64,000 nucleotides of DNA from Cellulomonas dongxiuzhuiae. Its GTDB lineage: Bacteria > Actinomycetota > Actinomycetes > Actinomycetales > Cellulomonadaceae. The DNA lies in contig NZ_CP076023.1 in NCBI RefSeq assembly GCF_018623035.1, positions 186,001 through 250,000 of the forward strand, read 5' to 3'. This document shows, piece by piece, positions 1 through 8,043 of this stretch. Every line of letters begins with the position of its first letter. Positions within the stretch are counted from its first letter, which is position 1. A program made the position numbers and the translations under genes. Under the pieces are notes generated by a model. That model had not been told where the DNA came from and ran no database searches. It saw only the letters and a program-made list of their open reading frames with translations.

Positions 1-1
1 C

Positions 2-139
2 ACGACCGTCCCGCTGGTCAACGCGTGCCTCACCGGTCGCGGCCTGCCCGAGGGCGGCGCGGAGCGCGAGCACGCGATCGCGCAGACCGAGGCGTTCGTG
101 CTGCGCGCCGTCGGCGCACGCGTGCCGGTGGCGACCTGA
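2..139 (+). CDS. C-terminal fragment of an unidentified protein
   Basis: An open frame enters from the left edge and ends at TGA 137-139, giving 45 residues that finish with ...VLRAVGARVPVAT. The composition is normal for a coding frame in this genome. The fragment is too short to assign to a family. A GTG at 25 in another frame would open the following methyltransferase frame inside it, so the true boundary between the two genes is unclear. Confidence 0.45.
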   Translation, partial: TTVPLVNACLTGRGLPEGGAEREHAIAQTEAFVLRAVGARVPVAT

Positions 140-1407
140 CCACGCGGCGCGGCGGGCGCCCCGGTCCCACCCGCGGTGGTGACCGGCCCGCCGCCGCGAG
201 CCGCGCGTGGCGCGACCGGCAGACCGACCGCCGCACCTCCGGCGCACGCGCCGCGGGCCGTCCGGCGGCACCCCGGCCCGTCGCCTCGACGTCGGTCGAG
301 CTGACGTACCTGCCCGGGCTGCGTGACGTCCTCGCCGACGAGGTCGCCGACGTGCTGCCCGGCGTCCGGGGCGTGCGCGACGTCCCCGGCCGCGACGACG
401 CCCTCGCGCTGACGCTGCCGGGCCCGCTCGCCGCGGTCACCGGCCTGCGGACGGCCGTGGCCGCGTGGGTCGTGGTGCACCTCGACGTCCCGCGGCCGAA
501 GTCGTTCACCAGCCCGGAGCACATGGGCCGGATCGTCGACGCGGTGTACGCGTCGCTGCGCGTCGCCGGCTCCTCGACGTTCCGGTTCGAGGCCGCCGGT
601 GCGGACTCCGCGGTCTTCGCCCGGCTCGCGGGCATGCTCCACGAGGCCACGGGTCTGCAGCACGACCCGGACGAGGGTGACCTGGTCGTCCGCGTGCGGC
701 GCGGTGCCCGGTCCGCCGCCGCCCGCCCCGCCGCCGCCGCCCGCCCCGCCGGACGCGCCGCCGGCCACGACGTCGACCCCGGCTGGGACGTGCTCGTGCG
801 CGTCGGGCCGCGGCCGCTGTCCGCGCGCACGTGGCGCGTCGCCGACTTCCCCGGTGCGGCGAACGCGACGATCGCGGCGGCCGTCGCACGCCTGGCGGGC
901 GTGCGCGCCGAGGACCGGGTGCTCAACCTCATGGCCGGGTCCGGCACGCTGCTCGTCGAGCGGCTGCTCGCGGGGCCGGCCGCGGCGGCCGTGGGCGTCG
1001 ACCTCGACCCCGCCGCGCTCGACGCCGCCCGCGCCAACCTCGAGGCCGCACGGCTGCTCGCGCGCCCGCCGCGACCGGTGCTGCTGCGCGCCGACGCCAC
1101 CGACGCGGACGCGCTGGCCGCTGCCGTCCTCGGCCCCCTGGGCGGGCCCGCCGACGTGGTGCTCGCCGACCCGCCGTGGGGCACGCTGCACGGCTCGCAC
1201 GCCGACGCACCGCGCCTGCACGCCGGCCTGCTGCGCGCGGCCCACGCCGCGAGCGCACGGGGGGCCCGGCTCGTCGTGCTGACGCACGAGGTCAAGGTGA
1301 TGGAGCGCGTCGTGCGCGACGCGTCGGACCTGTGGCTGCCGCGATCCGCGACGCGGGTTTTCGCCAAGGGGCACCACCCGCGGATCCACGTGCTCGACCG
1401 TCGCTGA
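25..1407 (+). CDS. RNA methyltransferase-like protein (UPF0020 / Trm14-RlmL type), start uncertain
   Basis: The frame encodes a THUMP-like N-terminal half (from V-E-L-T-Y-L-P-G-L near base 295) followed by a Rossmann methyltransferase. The SAM-binding motif NLMAGSGTLLVE and the catalytic-loop motif DPPWG, in the position of the (D/N)PPY motif of guanine-N2 or adenine methyltransferases, are both visible. The family methylates rRNA or tRNA in the cytoplasm; the target here is not known. The start is a problem: the only ATG/GTG/TTG in this frame before the conserved part is GTG 25, which lies inside the preceding gene and would add about 90 residues of low-complexity R/A/G/P sequence. The next GTG (352) would cut into the conserved domain. 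Translation may begin near base 290 at an unusual codon, or the upstream frame may contain a sequencing error. Confidence 0.7.
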   Translation: MPHRSRPARGRRGARARDRADRGVRAARRRRTRAGGDLTTRRGGRPGPTRGGDRPAAASRAWRDRQTDRRTSGARAAGRPAAPRPVASTSVELTYLPGLRDVLADEVADVLPGVRGVRDVPGRDDALALTLPGPLAAVTGLRTAVAAWVVVHLDVPRPKSFTSPEHMGRIVDAVYASLRVAGSSTFRFEAAGADSAVFARLAGMLHEATGLQHDPDEGDLVVRVRRGARSAAARPAAAARPAGRAAGHDVDPGWDVLVRVGPRPLSARTWRVADFPGAANATIAAAVARLAGVRAEDRVLNLMAGSGTLLVERLLAGPAAAAVGVDLDPAALDAARANLEAARLLARPPRPVLLRADATDADALAAAVLGPLGGPADVVLADPPWGTLHGSHADAPRLHAGLLRAAHAASARGARLVVLTHEVKVMERVVRDASDLWLPRSATRVFAKGHHPRIHVLDRR

Positions 1408-1575
1408 GGCGGGGACCCGGGTCCTGCTGAAACGGTTAGCACCCTCGCGTCGTGGCGGGACAGGCCGCACGGTGGTCAAGCCCTCGCGCTCACCGTCGCC
1501 CGTCGGTCGCATCGATGCGACCCGACGGGCGTCCGCGGACGGTAGCCGTTCGTCACCGACCCCCAGGAGACATGC

Positions 1576-2658
1576 ATGTCCATCCGCACCAGCAGTCGGC
1601 TGGGCCGCCTCGCCAGGCTGGCCCTCGCCATCCCGCTTGCGCTCGCGGCCACCGGCCTCGTCGCCACGTCGGCGTCCGCCCACGGGTCCGTCACCGACCC
1701 GCCGTCCCGCAACTACGGCTGCTGGGACCGTGAGGGTGGCACGCACATGGACCCCGCGATGGCGCAGCGCGACCCCATGTGCTGGCAGGCGTTCCAGGCC
1801 AACCCCAACACCATGTGGAACTGGAACGGCCTGTTCCGTGAGGGCGTCGGCGGCCGCCACGAGGCCGTGATCCCGAACGGGCAGCTCTGCTCCGGCGGCC
1901 GGACGCAGAACGGCCTGTACGCGTCGCTCGACACCCCCGGCCCGTGGATCATGAAGACGGTCCCGACGTCGTTCACGCTGACGCTCACCGACGGTGCCAA
2001 GCACGGCGCGGACTACCTGCGGATCTACGTCTCGAAGGCCGGCTTCGACCCGACCACCGAGGCGCTCGGGTGGGACGACCTCGACCTCGTCAAGGAGACC
2101 GGCCGCTACGGCACGACGGGCCTGTACGAGACCGACGTGAACCTCGCGGGCCGCTCGGGCCGCGCCGTCCTGTTCACCATCTGGCAGGCCAGCCACCTCG
2201 ACCAGCCGTACTACATCTGCTCGGACATCAACATCGGCGGCACGGCGAGCACCCCCACGCCGGCCCCGACGACGCCCGCGCCGACGACGCCTGCGCCCAC
2301 GACGCCTGCGCCCACCACCCCCGCACCGACCACCCCCGCGCCCACCACCCCCGCGCCCACGACGCCGGGCCCCCAGCCGGGCAACGGTGCCTGCACCGCC
2401 ACGGTGAAGGCTGCCAACACCTGGGGCAACGGCTGGCAGGGTGAGGTCACCGTGACGGCCGGATCGTCGGCCATCACCGGCTGGAAGGTCACCATCGGTG
2501 GCGCGACCGTCACGCAGGCGTGGAGCGGCACGTACAGCGGAGGCACGCTGACGAACGCCGCGTGGAACGGGTCGCTCGCGGCCGGTGCCTCCACCACGGC
2601 CGGCTTCATCGCCTCGGGCTCGCCCGGCACGCTGACGGCCACCTGCGCGACGGCCTGA
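1576..2658 (+). CDS. secreted AA10 lytic polysaccharide monooxygenase with CBM2
   Basis: This is a copper enzyme that oxidatively cleaves crystalline cellulose or chitin outside the cell. A Sec-type signal peptide ends at ASA-35, so the mature protein begins at His36, the first histidine-brace residue. The second is His95 in GGRHE, and the axial Phe lies in VLFTIW near residue 200. The AA10 domain (36-221) is followed by a linker of repeated TTPAP units (about 222-270) and a CBM2 (about 272-360) with the expected tryptophans (WGNGW, GW, AW). The ATG at 1576 has an AGGAGA sequence upstream. A second LPMO with the same architecture lies 4 kb downstream, so the pair probably acts in cellulose breakdown. 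The family is certain; the preference for cellulose is inferred from the CBM2. Confidence 0.93.
   Translation: MSIRTSSRLGRLARLALAIPLALAATGLVATSASAHGSVTDPPSRNYGCWDREGGTHMDPAMAQRDPMCWQAFQANPNTMWNWNGLFREGVGGRHEAVIPNGQLCSGGRTQNGLYASLDTPGPWIMKTVPTSFTLTLTDGAKHGADYLRIYVSKAGFDPTTEALGWDDLDLVKETGRYGTTGLYETDVNLAGRSGRAVLFTIWQASHLDQPYYICSDINIGGTASTPTPAPTTPAPTTPAPTTPAPTTPAPTTPAPTTPAPTTPGPQPGNGACTATVKAANTWGNGWQGEVTVTAGSSAITGWKVTIGGATVTQAWSGTYSGGTLTNAAWNGSLAAGASTTAGFIASGSPGTLTATCATA
2265..2369 (+). repeat. in-gene repeat encoding the (TTPAP)n linker of the first LPMO
   Basis: Seven or so near-identical 15-base units (consensus CCGACGACGCCCGCG, with CCCACCACC variants) encode the Thr/Pro linker between the AA10 and CBM2 domains. 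The number of units could change by slippage, altering linker length. Confidence 0.8.
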
Positions 2659-2671
2659 CGCACCCCCTGAC

Positions 2672-2691
2672 CCGTCGGTTCCCACCGACGG
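2672..2691 (+). terminator. hairpin terminator after the first LPMO
   Basis: A perfect 8-bp stem (CCGTCGGT / ACCGACGG) with a TCCC loop starts 13 bases after the LPMO stop codon. There is no U-tract, which is usual for high-GC actinobacterial terminators. Confidence 0.6.
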
Positions 2692-2802
2692 CAGCACCAC
2701 CCCGCGGGGGCACGACCCGCGGGTAGCACGGCCCTGACGGCCGGGCACAGCCACCCCTCCGGCTGCGCCCGGCCGTCGCACGTCCCCGCTCCTGCACGTG
2801 CG

Positions 2803-2860
2803 CCACGGGGTCGCACGCGCGACCACGTCCGCTCGACGGGGCCGTGGGATGTGACCACAT
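2803..2860 (-). repeat. intergenic GTGGTC element, copy A (inverted relative to B and C)
   Basis: Read on the minus strand this holds ATGTGGTCACAT (2860-2849), then 32 bases further the start of an imperfect hairpin GTGGTCGC-GCGT-GCGACC (2826-2809). The spacing between the two GTGGTC starts is 32 bases, against 32 and 31 in copies B and C. It lies between the first LPMO and the thioredoxin/NHL gene. Its function is unknown. Confidence 0.55.
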
Positions 2861-2900
2861 ACGTGCGGTGCGACGTCGGCACCGGAACACGTCGGCGACA

Positions 2901-4823
2901 ATGTGCGACGTGACGTCGACCTCCGCACCGCGACTGCCCCGTGTCCGCGCGTCCGAGCTGGTGGGGCGCGGCTGGCTGAACACCGGCGGCAAGGACGTGA
3001 CCCTCGCCGACCTGCGCGGCAAGGTCGTGGTCCTCGACTTCTGGACCTTCTGCTGCATCAACTGCCTGCACGTCCTGGACGAGCTGCGGGAGATCGAGGA
3101 GCGGCACCGCGACGTCCTGGTCATCGTCGGCGTGCACTCGCCCAAGTTCGTCCACGAGGCGGACCCGGTCGCGCTCGCGGCGGCCGTCGAGCGGTACGAG
3201 GTGCACCACCCCGTCCTCGACGACCCGGACCTGGTGACGTGGCAGGCGTTCACGGCCCGCGCCTGGCCGACGCTCGTCGTCATCGACCCCGAGGGGTACG
3301 TCGTCGCGCAGATGGCCGGTGAGGGCCACGCGCACGCGGTCGAGACGCTGGTGCGTGACCTCGTGGCCGAGCACGAGGCCAAGGGCACGCTGCACCGCGG
3401 CGACGGTCCCTACGTCGCCCCGACGCCGCAGCCGACGACCCTGCGGTTCCCCGCCAAGGCCGTCGAGCTGCCGGGCGGGACGTTCCTCGTCGCCGACGCC
3501 GGGCACCACGCGCTCACCGAGGTCGCGGCGGACGGTGAGACGCTCGTGCGGCGCATCGGGTCGGGCGAGCGCGGGCTGGTCGACGGCGGTCCGGACGTCG
3601 CCCGGTTCAGCGAGCCCAACGGCCTGTGCCTCGTCCCCGACGAGCTGCGCGAGCGACTCGGCTACGACGTGCTCGTGGCCGACACCGTCAACCACGCGCT
3701 GCGCGGCGTGCGCCTGGGCGACGGGCACGTCACGACGGTCGCCGGCACCGGCGAGCAGTACATGGTCGGTGCGGTCGACAACGTCACGCCGCACGACGGC
3801 GGCACCGCGCACCCCGTCGAGGGTGGCGTGGGCGACCAGTGGCCGCCGCGCCAGGTCAAGCTCTCCTCGCCGTGGGACGTCGCGTGGTCGCCGCAGCTCG
3901 CGGCGTTCGTCGTCGCGATGGCGGGCAACCACACGCTGTGGGCGTTCGACGACGAGCAGGGGTCGGTGCGGCACCTCGCCGGCACCATGAACGAGGGGCT
4001 CGTCGACGGGGCGCCCGACGAGTCGTGGTTCGCGCAGCCGTCCGGCCTGTCGGTCGACGCCGCCGGGCACGTCTGGCTGGCCGACGCCGAGACGTCCGCG
4101 CTGCGCCGGCTCGACCCGGCGGACGCGCACGTGCACAGCGTCGCCGGGACCGGCCTGTTCGACTTCGGCCACCGCGACGGCGCCGCGGACCAGGCCCTGT
4201 TCCAGCACCCGCTGGGCGTCGCGGCGCTGCCCGACGGGTCGGTGCTGGTCGCCGACACCTACAACGGTGCGCTGCGGCGCTGGGTCCCGGGGGAGGACGG
4301 CGGCACGGTCTCGACGCTCGCGACGGACCTCGCCGAGCCCAGCGGCCTCGTGCTGCCCGCGGGTGACCCGGACCACGTCCTGGTCGTCGAGTCCGCCGCG
4401 CACCGGCTCACGCGGATCGCGCTGCCCGCGGGCGCCGGCACGCAGGTCGACGGCGGCGCGCACCGCACGCAGCGTCCCGTCACGCAGATCGGCACGGACG
4501 TCGCCCTCGAGGTCGTCTTCCACCCCGCCGCCGGGCAGAAGCTCGACGACCGGTGGGGCCCGTCGACGTCCCTGCAGGTCTCGGCGACGCCGCCGGGTCT
4601 GCTGCTGGACGGGGCCGGCGACGACGTCGCGCTGACCCGCACGCTGCGGCTCGACCCGGGCGTGGGTGAGGGCGTCCTGCACGTGACCGCGCGCGCCGCC
4701 AGCTGCGACGCCGACCCCGGCATCGAGCACCCGGCCTGCCACCTGGCCGCGCAGGACTGGGGCGTCCCGGTGCGCGTCGTCGAGGGCGCGGACGCGACGC
4801 TCGTCCTGCCGCTGCACGGCTGA
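2901..4823 (+). CDS. thioredoxin-like/NHL-repeat protein (NHLRC2 family)
   Basis: The N-terminal third is a TlpA-like thioredoxin fold carrying WTFCCINC, a CxxC-type redox motif, followed by the cis-Pro loop (AWPTLVVIDPEG). The remaining roughly 450 residues contain repeated NHL/beta-propeller blades with VLVADxxNHALR and VWLADAETSALRRL motifs, and the end resembles a thiol:disulfide or ligand-binding beta domain. Bacterial proteins of this build resemble animal NHLRC2, whose biochemical role is unsettled. No signal peptide is visible, so it is probably cytoplasmic. I chose ATG 2901 (MCDVTSTSAPRLP); GTG 2910 and an upstream GTG at 2844 are alternatives. It stands alone between an intergenic repeat element and a convergent diguanylate cyclase gene. 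Confidence 0.8.
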   Translation: MCDVTSTSAPRLPRVRASELVGRGWLNTGGKDVTLADLRGKVVVLDFWTFCCINCLHVLDELREIEERHRDVLVIVGVHSPKFVHEADPVALAAAVERYEVHHPVLDDPDLVTWQAFTARAWPTLVVIDPEGYVVAQMAGEGHAHAVETLVRDLVAEHEAKGTLHRGDGPYVAPTPQPTTLRFPAKAVELPGGTFLVADAGHHALTEVAADGETLVRRIGSGERGLVDGGPDVARFSEPNGLCLVPDELRERLGYDVLVADTVNHALRGVRLGDGHVTTVAGTGEQYMVGAVDNVTPHDGGTAHPVEGGVGDQWPPRQVKLSSPWDVAWSPQLAAFVVAMAGNHTLWAFDDEQGSVRHLAGTMNEGLVDGAPDESWFAQPSGLSVDAAGHVWLADAETSALRRLDPADAHVHSVAGTGLFDFGHRDGAADQALFQHPLGVAALPDGSVLVADTYNGALRRWVPGEDGGTVSTLATDLAEPSGLVLPAGDPDHVLVVESAAHRLTRIALPAGAGTQVDGGAHRTQRPVTQIGTDVALEVVFHPAAGQKLDDRWGPSTSLQVSATPPGLLLDGAGDDVALTRTLRLDPGVGEGVLHVTARAASCDADPGIEHPACHLAAQDWGVPVRVVEGADATLVLPLHG

Positions 4824-4839
4824 CTCCGGCGACCAGCGC

Positions 4840-6282
4840 TCAGAGCGCCCCGACGTCCAGGATCGCGATCGCGACGAGCGCGCGCAGCGCGGTCTGCACC
4901 TGACGCCCCGTCGACGCGGCCGCGGCGACGGCGATCTCGACGACCCACTCGTCCCGGTCGAGCGTGATCAGCCGGGTCTCGGAGGAGTCGGCGGAGCTGC
5001 CGCCCCGCGCGACGGTCGTGAACGTGTCGGACCCGGGCATGCGCTCGCGCACCGCCCACGAGTCGCCGCCCAGCGTCTCGGTCACGGCCGCGGCGAACGC
5101 GCACAGCCGCGGCACGACCGCGGGCGCCGCGGCGCCGATCGCGACCGCACCGCTCGCGGTGAGGCGCTCGACGGCCTGCACGGGGTCGGAGATGGGCGGG
5201 GTCGTGCGGGCCCGGGCGCGGGCCCGCCGGCGCTTCGCCTGGTACTGCGCCTGGTCGGCGCGGCGGAAGAGGTGGCGCGCCTCGACGGACCCCATGACGG
5301 CGGTCGACGCGATGCCGTAGGAGATGGCGGCGCCGTGCGGCAGCGGGAACTTCGCGACGGTCGTCGCCATCGTCGTCGCGACGACCTCGCGCGGCTGGTC
5401 GACCGTCACGAGGCAGAACTCGTCGCCGCCGATGCGTGCCGCCGTCGCCCCGGGGATCGCGTCGGCCGCGCGGCGCAGGACGTCCGCGACGGCACGCAGC
5501 AGGTCGTCGCCCGCGTCGTGCCCGAGCTCGTCGTTCACGCGCTTGAGGCCGTCCACGTCGCACATGACGACGCAGGTCTCGCGTCCGGACGCGAGCGCGA
5601 CCTCCGCGGCCTGGTCGGCGGTGCGCCGGTTCGCCAGCCCCGTGAGCGGGTCGTCGGCGATGATCTGCCGCATCTGCTGCTCGAGGTCCACGCGCGCGAT
5701 CGCGCCTGCGGCGAGCGCAGCCAGCACCTCGGCCGTCGCGACGTCGTCGGTGTGGAACAGCGGCACGTCGAAGTCGCGCACCACCGAGATCTGGCCCCAC
5801 ACGACGTCGTTGACGACGACGGGCGAGGTGAGCGCCGAGGCGGCGCCGACCTCGCGCAGGAGCTCCACCTCGACCCGGTCGCCGGCCGACGTGTCGCCCG
5901 GGTGCACCGAGCGGCCCTGCGCGTCGAACGCGTGCGCCAGCCAGCTCTCGCGGTTGCGCAGCAGCGCGCGCAGCGCGGGGCGCTCGTCGGCGCGGTACGT
6001 GGTGCTGAGGAACTGGTGCCAGCGGGGGTCGTTGCTGGGCGGCTCGAGGTGCACGACCCGGCACGTCTCCTGGGTGATCCGGGCCACCGCGCAGGCGTCG
6101 GCACCGAGGACGTCGACCGCGGCCTGCGCGGCCGCCGCGACGACCTCCTCGACGTCCCGGCACGCGTCGAAACGGTGCGCGGCGACGGCGAGTCCGCGCA
6201 CGCCACCGAGGTCCGCAGCCGAGAGACCACCTCGGTGCGCACCCTTGGCGGTCGAGCCCCTGCGCGTCACGCTGCCCATCAT
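4840..6282 (-). CDS. GAF-GGDEF diguanylate cyclase
   Basis: This 480-residue cytoplasmic protein has a GAF-like sensor (about 30-195), a GGDEF domain (about 205-350) and a C-terminal extension of about 110 residues I cannot assign. The active site GGDEF is at 285-289, with metal-binding Asp242 in CDVDGLK and the GLANRR motif near 215. This predicts synthesis of cyclic di-GMP from two GTP. The RxxD inhibitory site normally found five residues before GGDEF is absent (AIPGATAARI precedes it), so product inhibition through that site is not expected. There are no membrane segments. The gene is convergent with the NHL gene and divergent from the second LPMO. Confidence 0.88.
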   Translation of the reverse strand: MMGSVTRRGSTAKGAHRGGLSAADLGGVRGLAVAAHRFDACRDVEEVVAAAAQAAVDVLGADACAVARITQETCRVVHLEPPSNDPRWHQFLSTTYRADERPALRALLRNRESWLAHAFDAQGRSVHPGDTSAGDRVEVELLREVGAASALTSPVVVNDVVWGQISVVRDFDVPLFHTDDVATAEVLAALAAGAIARVDLEQQMRQIIADDPLTGLANRRTADQAAEVALASGRETCVVMCDVDGLKRVNDELGHDAGDDLLRAVADVLRRAADAIPGATAARIGGDEFCLVTVDQPREVVATTMATTVAKFPLPHGAAISYGIASTAVMGSVEARHLFRRADQAQYQAKRRRARARARTTPPISDPVQAVERLTASGAVAIGAAAPAVVPRLCAFAAAVTETLGGDSWAVRERMPGSDTFTTVARGGSSADSSETRLITLDRDEWVVEIAVAAAASTGRQVQTALRALVAIAILDVGAL

Positions 6283-6388
6283 CGGGCCTCGACCCCCGAT
6301 CCGCCGAGTGCCGTTCGTGAGAGGTCGGTGAGATCACTCGTCCGCGTGCGCTCCGACGGCCCCCACGCAGGGGGCATCGCACGTGCTG

Positions 6389-6398
6389 GAAACGTTTC
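6389..6398 (+). promoter_or_regulatory. LacI-type palindromic operator upstream of the second LPMO
   Basis: GAAACGTTTC is a perfect 10-bp palindrome centred on CG, within TGGAAACGTTTCGGA, about 110 bases before the LPMO start. A degenerate relative (TGAAACGGTTAGC, 1428-1440) precedes the first LPMO. LacI-family regulators commonly bind such sites; the cognate regulator is unknown. Confidence 0.5.
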
Positions 6399-6508
6399 GG
6401 AGCCTTGTCCGACCGCGTGGCGGTCCGCACGCTGGGCGCGAGACTGCACCAGCAGTGCCCGGCCCCAGCGGCAACCACCGCCGCTCGTGCGAGAGGGAAA
6501 CCCCCCAC

Positions 6509-7693
6509 ATGCCCCGACACCGCACCACCCGCCGCACGCTCGGCAGCCTCGCCGCCGTCGCGGTCGTCGCGACCGCTCTGGTCGCCATCCCCACCGTCGC
6601 CCAGGCGCACGGCGGGCTCACCAACCCCCCGACACGCACGTGGGTCTGCTACCAGGACGGCCTCGCGGGCGGCCAGGCCGCGGGCGAGGCCGGCAACATG
6701 CGGCCGACCAACGCGGCCTGCAAGAACGCCTTCGCCGACAACAGCTACGGTTTCTACAACTGGTTCGGCGACCTGCTCGGCACGATCAACGGCCGGCACG
6801 AGACCATCGCCGACGGCAAGCTGTGCGGCCCGGACTCGAAGTTCGCCGCCTTCAACACGCCGTCGTCCGCGTGGCCGACCACGCGTGTCACGCCGGGTCA
6901 GACGATGACCTTCCAGTACGCGGCGGTCGCGCGTCACCCCGGGTACTTCACGACGTGGATCACGAAGGACGGCTGGAACCAGAACGAGCCGATCGGCTGG
7001 GACGACCTCGAGGCCGAGCCCTTCGACCGCGTCCTCAACCCGCCGCTGCGCGAGGGTGGCGTCGCCGGGCCCGAGTACTGGTGGAACGTGAAGCTGCCCT
7101 CGAACAAGAGCGGCAAGCACGTCCTGTTCAACATCTGGGAGCGCACGGACAGCCCCGAGTCGTTCTACAACTGCGTGGACGTCGACTTCGGCGGTGGCGG
7201 CGGTGTGACGCCGACCCCGACCCCGACCCGCAGCGCGACGCCGACGCCCACGCCGACCCCGACGCGCACCGCGACGCCGACCCCGACCCCGTCGGTCACG
7301 CCGACGCCGTCGGTGACCCCGTCGTCCACGCCGTCACCGACCCCGTCGGTCACGCCCTCGCCCAGCGTCCCCAGCGACTCGGTGTGCGAGCTCGAGGTCG
7401 ACACGTCGAGCTCCTGGCAGGGCGGGTTCCAGGGCAACGTCACCGTGTTCAACGCGACCATGGAGCCCGTGAACGGCTGGGAGGTGAAGTGGAAGTTCGC
7501 CAACGGCGAGTCCATCCAGCAGGCGTGGAGCAGCGTGACGACGCAGTCCGGCTCGACCGTCACCGCGAAGAACGCCGCCTGGAACTCCACGATCGGTCAC
7601 CACAACGCCGTGAGCTTCGGCTTCATCGGCTCGGGCACCCCGAGGCAGGTGACGGACGCGACCCTCAACGGCCAGCCCTGCATCATCCGCTGA
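6509..7693 (+). CDS. secreted AA10 lytic polysaccharide monooxygenase with CBM2 (second copy)
   Basis: This 394-residue secreted copper monooxygenase has the same layout as the first LPMO but is clearly diverged. The signal peptide carries a twin arginine (TRRTLGS) and ends at AQA-33, so export could be by Tat or Sec. Mature His1 is His34, the second brace residue is His97 in GRHE, and the axial Phe is in VLFNIW. A Pro/Thr/Ser linker rich in PTPTPT (bases about 7207-7375) joins it to a C-terminal CBM2 with GW, AW and NAAWN motifs. I chose ATG 6509 because an upstream GTG in frame would put about 40 residues before the signal peptide. A LacI-type operator lies upstream, suggesting control by sugar availability. 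Confidence 0.92.
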   Translation: MPRHRTTRRTLGSLAAVAVVATALVAIPTVAQAHGGLTNPPTRTWVCYQDGLAGGQAAGEAGNMRPTNAACKNAFADNSYGFYNWFGDLLGTINGRHETIADGKLCGPDSKFAAFNTPSSAWPTTRVTPGQTMTFQYAAVARHPGYFTTWITKDGWNQNEPIGWDDLEAEPFDRVLNPPLREGGVAGPEYWWNVKLPSNKSGKHVLFNIWERTDSPESFYNCVDVDFGGGGGVTPTPTPTRSATPTPTPTPTRTATPTPTPSVTPTPSVTPSSTPSPTPSVTPSPSVPSDSVCELEVDTSSSWQGGFQGNVTVFNATMEPVNGWEVKWKFANGESIQQAWSSVTTQSGSTVTAKNAAWNSTIGHHNAVSFGFIGSGTPRQVTDATLNGQPCIIR

Positions 7694-7705
7694 CGTCCGG
7701 CCGCT

Positions 7706-7755
7706 GACGACGGCGACGCGCTCGCACCCTCCGGGGTGCGGGCGCGTCCGTCGTC
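7706..7755. terminator. bidirectional hairpin between convergent genes
   Basis: Nested arms GACGACGG...CCGTCGTC and CGCACCC-TCCG-GGGTGCG form a long stem-loop between the stop codons of the second LPMO (+) and the small protein gene (-), well placed to end transcription from both sides. Confidence 0.65.
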
Positions 7756-7771
7756 CGGGCCGCGGGGGCCG

Positions 7772-7999
7772 TCAGTCCTGCGCGGTGATGGGACCCGAAC
7801 GGCGGACGTGGACGTTCACGCCCCGCACGGTCCTCGGCACGTCCGCGCCCCGCGTGCGGACCGCGTCGTCCTGGACCCGGACGAGCACGCCGTAGCCGTC
7901 GGCGTCGGGAGCGATCCCGATGGCCGTCACCCCCGGGCGCCCCGCGAGGGCGGTCTTCAGCTCGTCCTTGGCTCTGCGTGCCTCGTCCAGATCGGCCAC
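7772..7999 (-). CDS. small protein paired with the trypsin-like protease
   Basis: This 75-residue protein starts at GTG 7999, which has a GGGAGG ribosome site six bases upstream. It begins DLDEARRAKDELKTAL and contains GIAPDADGYGVLVRV. That stretch resembles a segment near the N-terminus of the neighbouring protease (GLAPCPDGSYGIALRY), so both seem to share a small alpha/beta module. It lies 44 bases downstream of the protease gene on the same strand and is probably co-transcribed. I do not recognise a named family. A role as partner, inhibitor or substrate of the protease is only a guess from the shared segment and adjacency. Confidence 0.7.
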   Translation of the reverse strand: MADLDEARRAKDELKTALAGRPGVTAIGIAPDADGYGVLVRVQDDAVRTRGADVPRTVRGVNVHVRRSGPITAQD

Positions 8000-8043
8000 T
8001 GCGCACCTCCCGCGTCTCCCGGGTGCGCGGGCCGGCGCTCGCG

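Noticed and set aside
2211-7120. Very long minus-strand open frames (868 and 953 codons) across the NHL, GGDEF and LPMO genes
   Set aside because: They are antisense to well-supported genes and have R/A/G/P/V-rich composition without motifs, a known artefact of high-GC DNA. The same applies to frames over desD, mrpA and the thiamine operon.
2265-7375. Short tandem repeats that could suggest a CRISPR array or minisatellite
   Set aside because: They are in frame and encode Thr/Pro linkers of the two LPMOs; there are no spacers.
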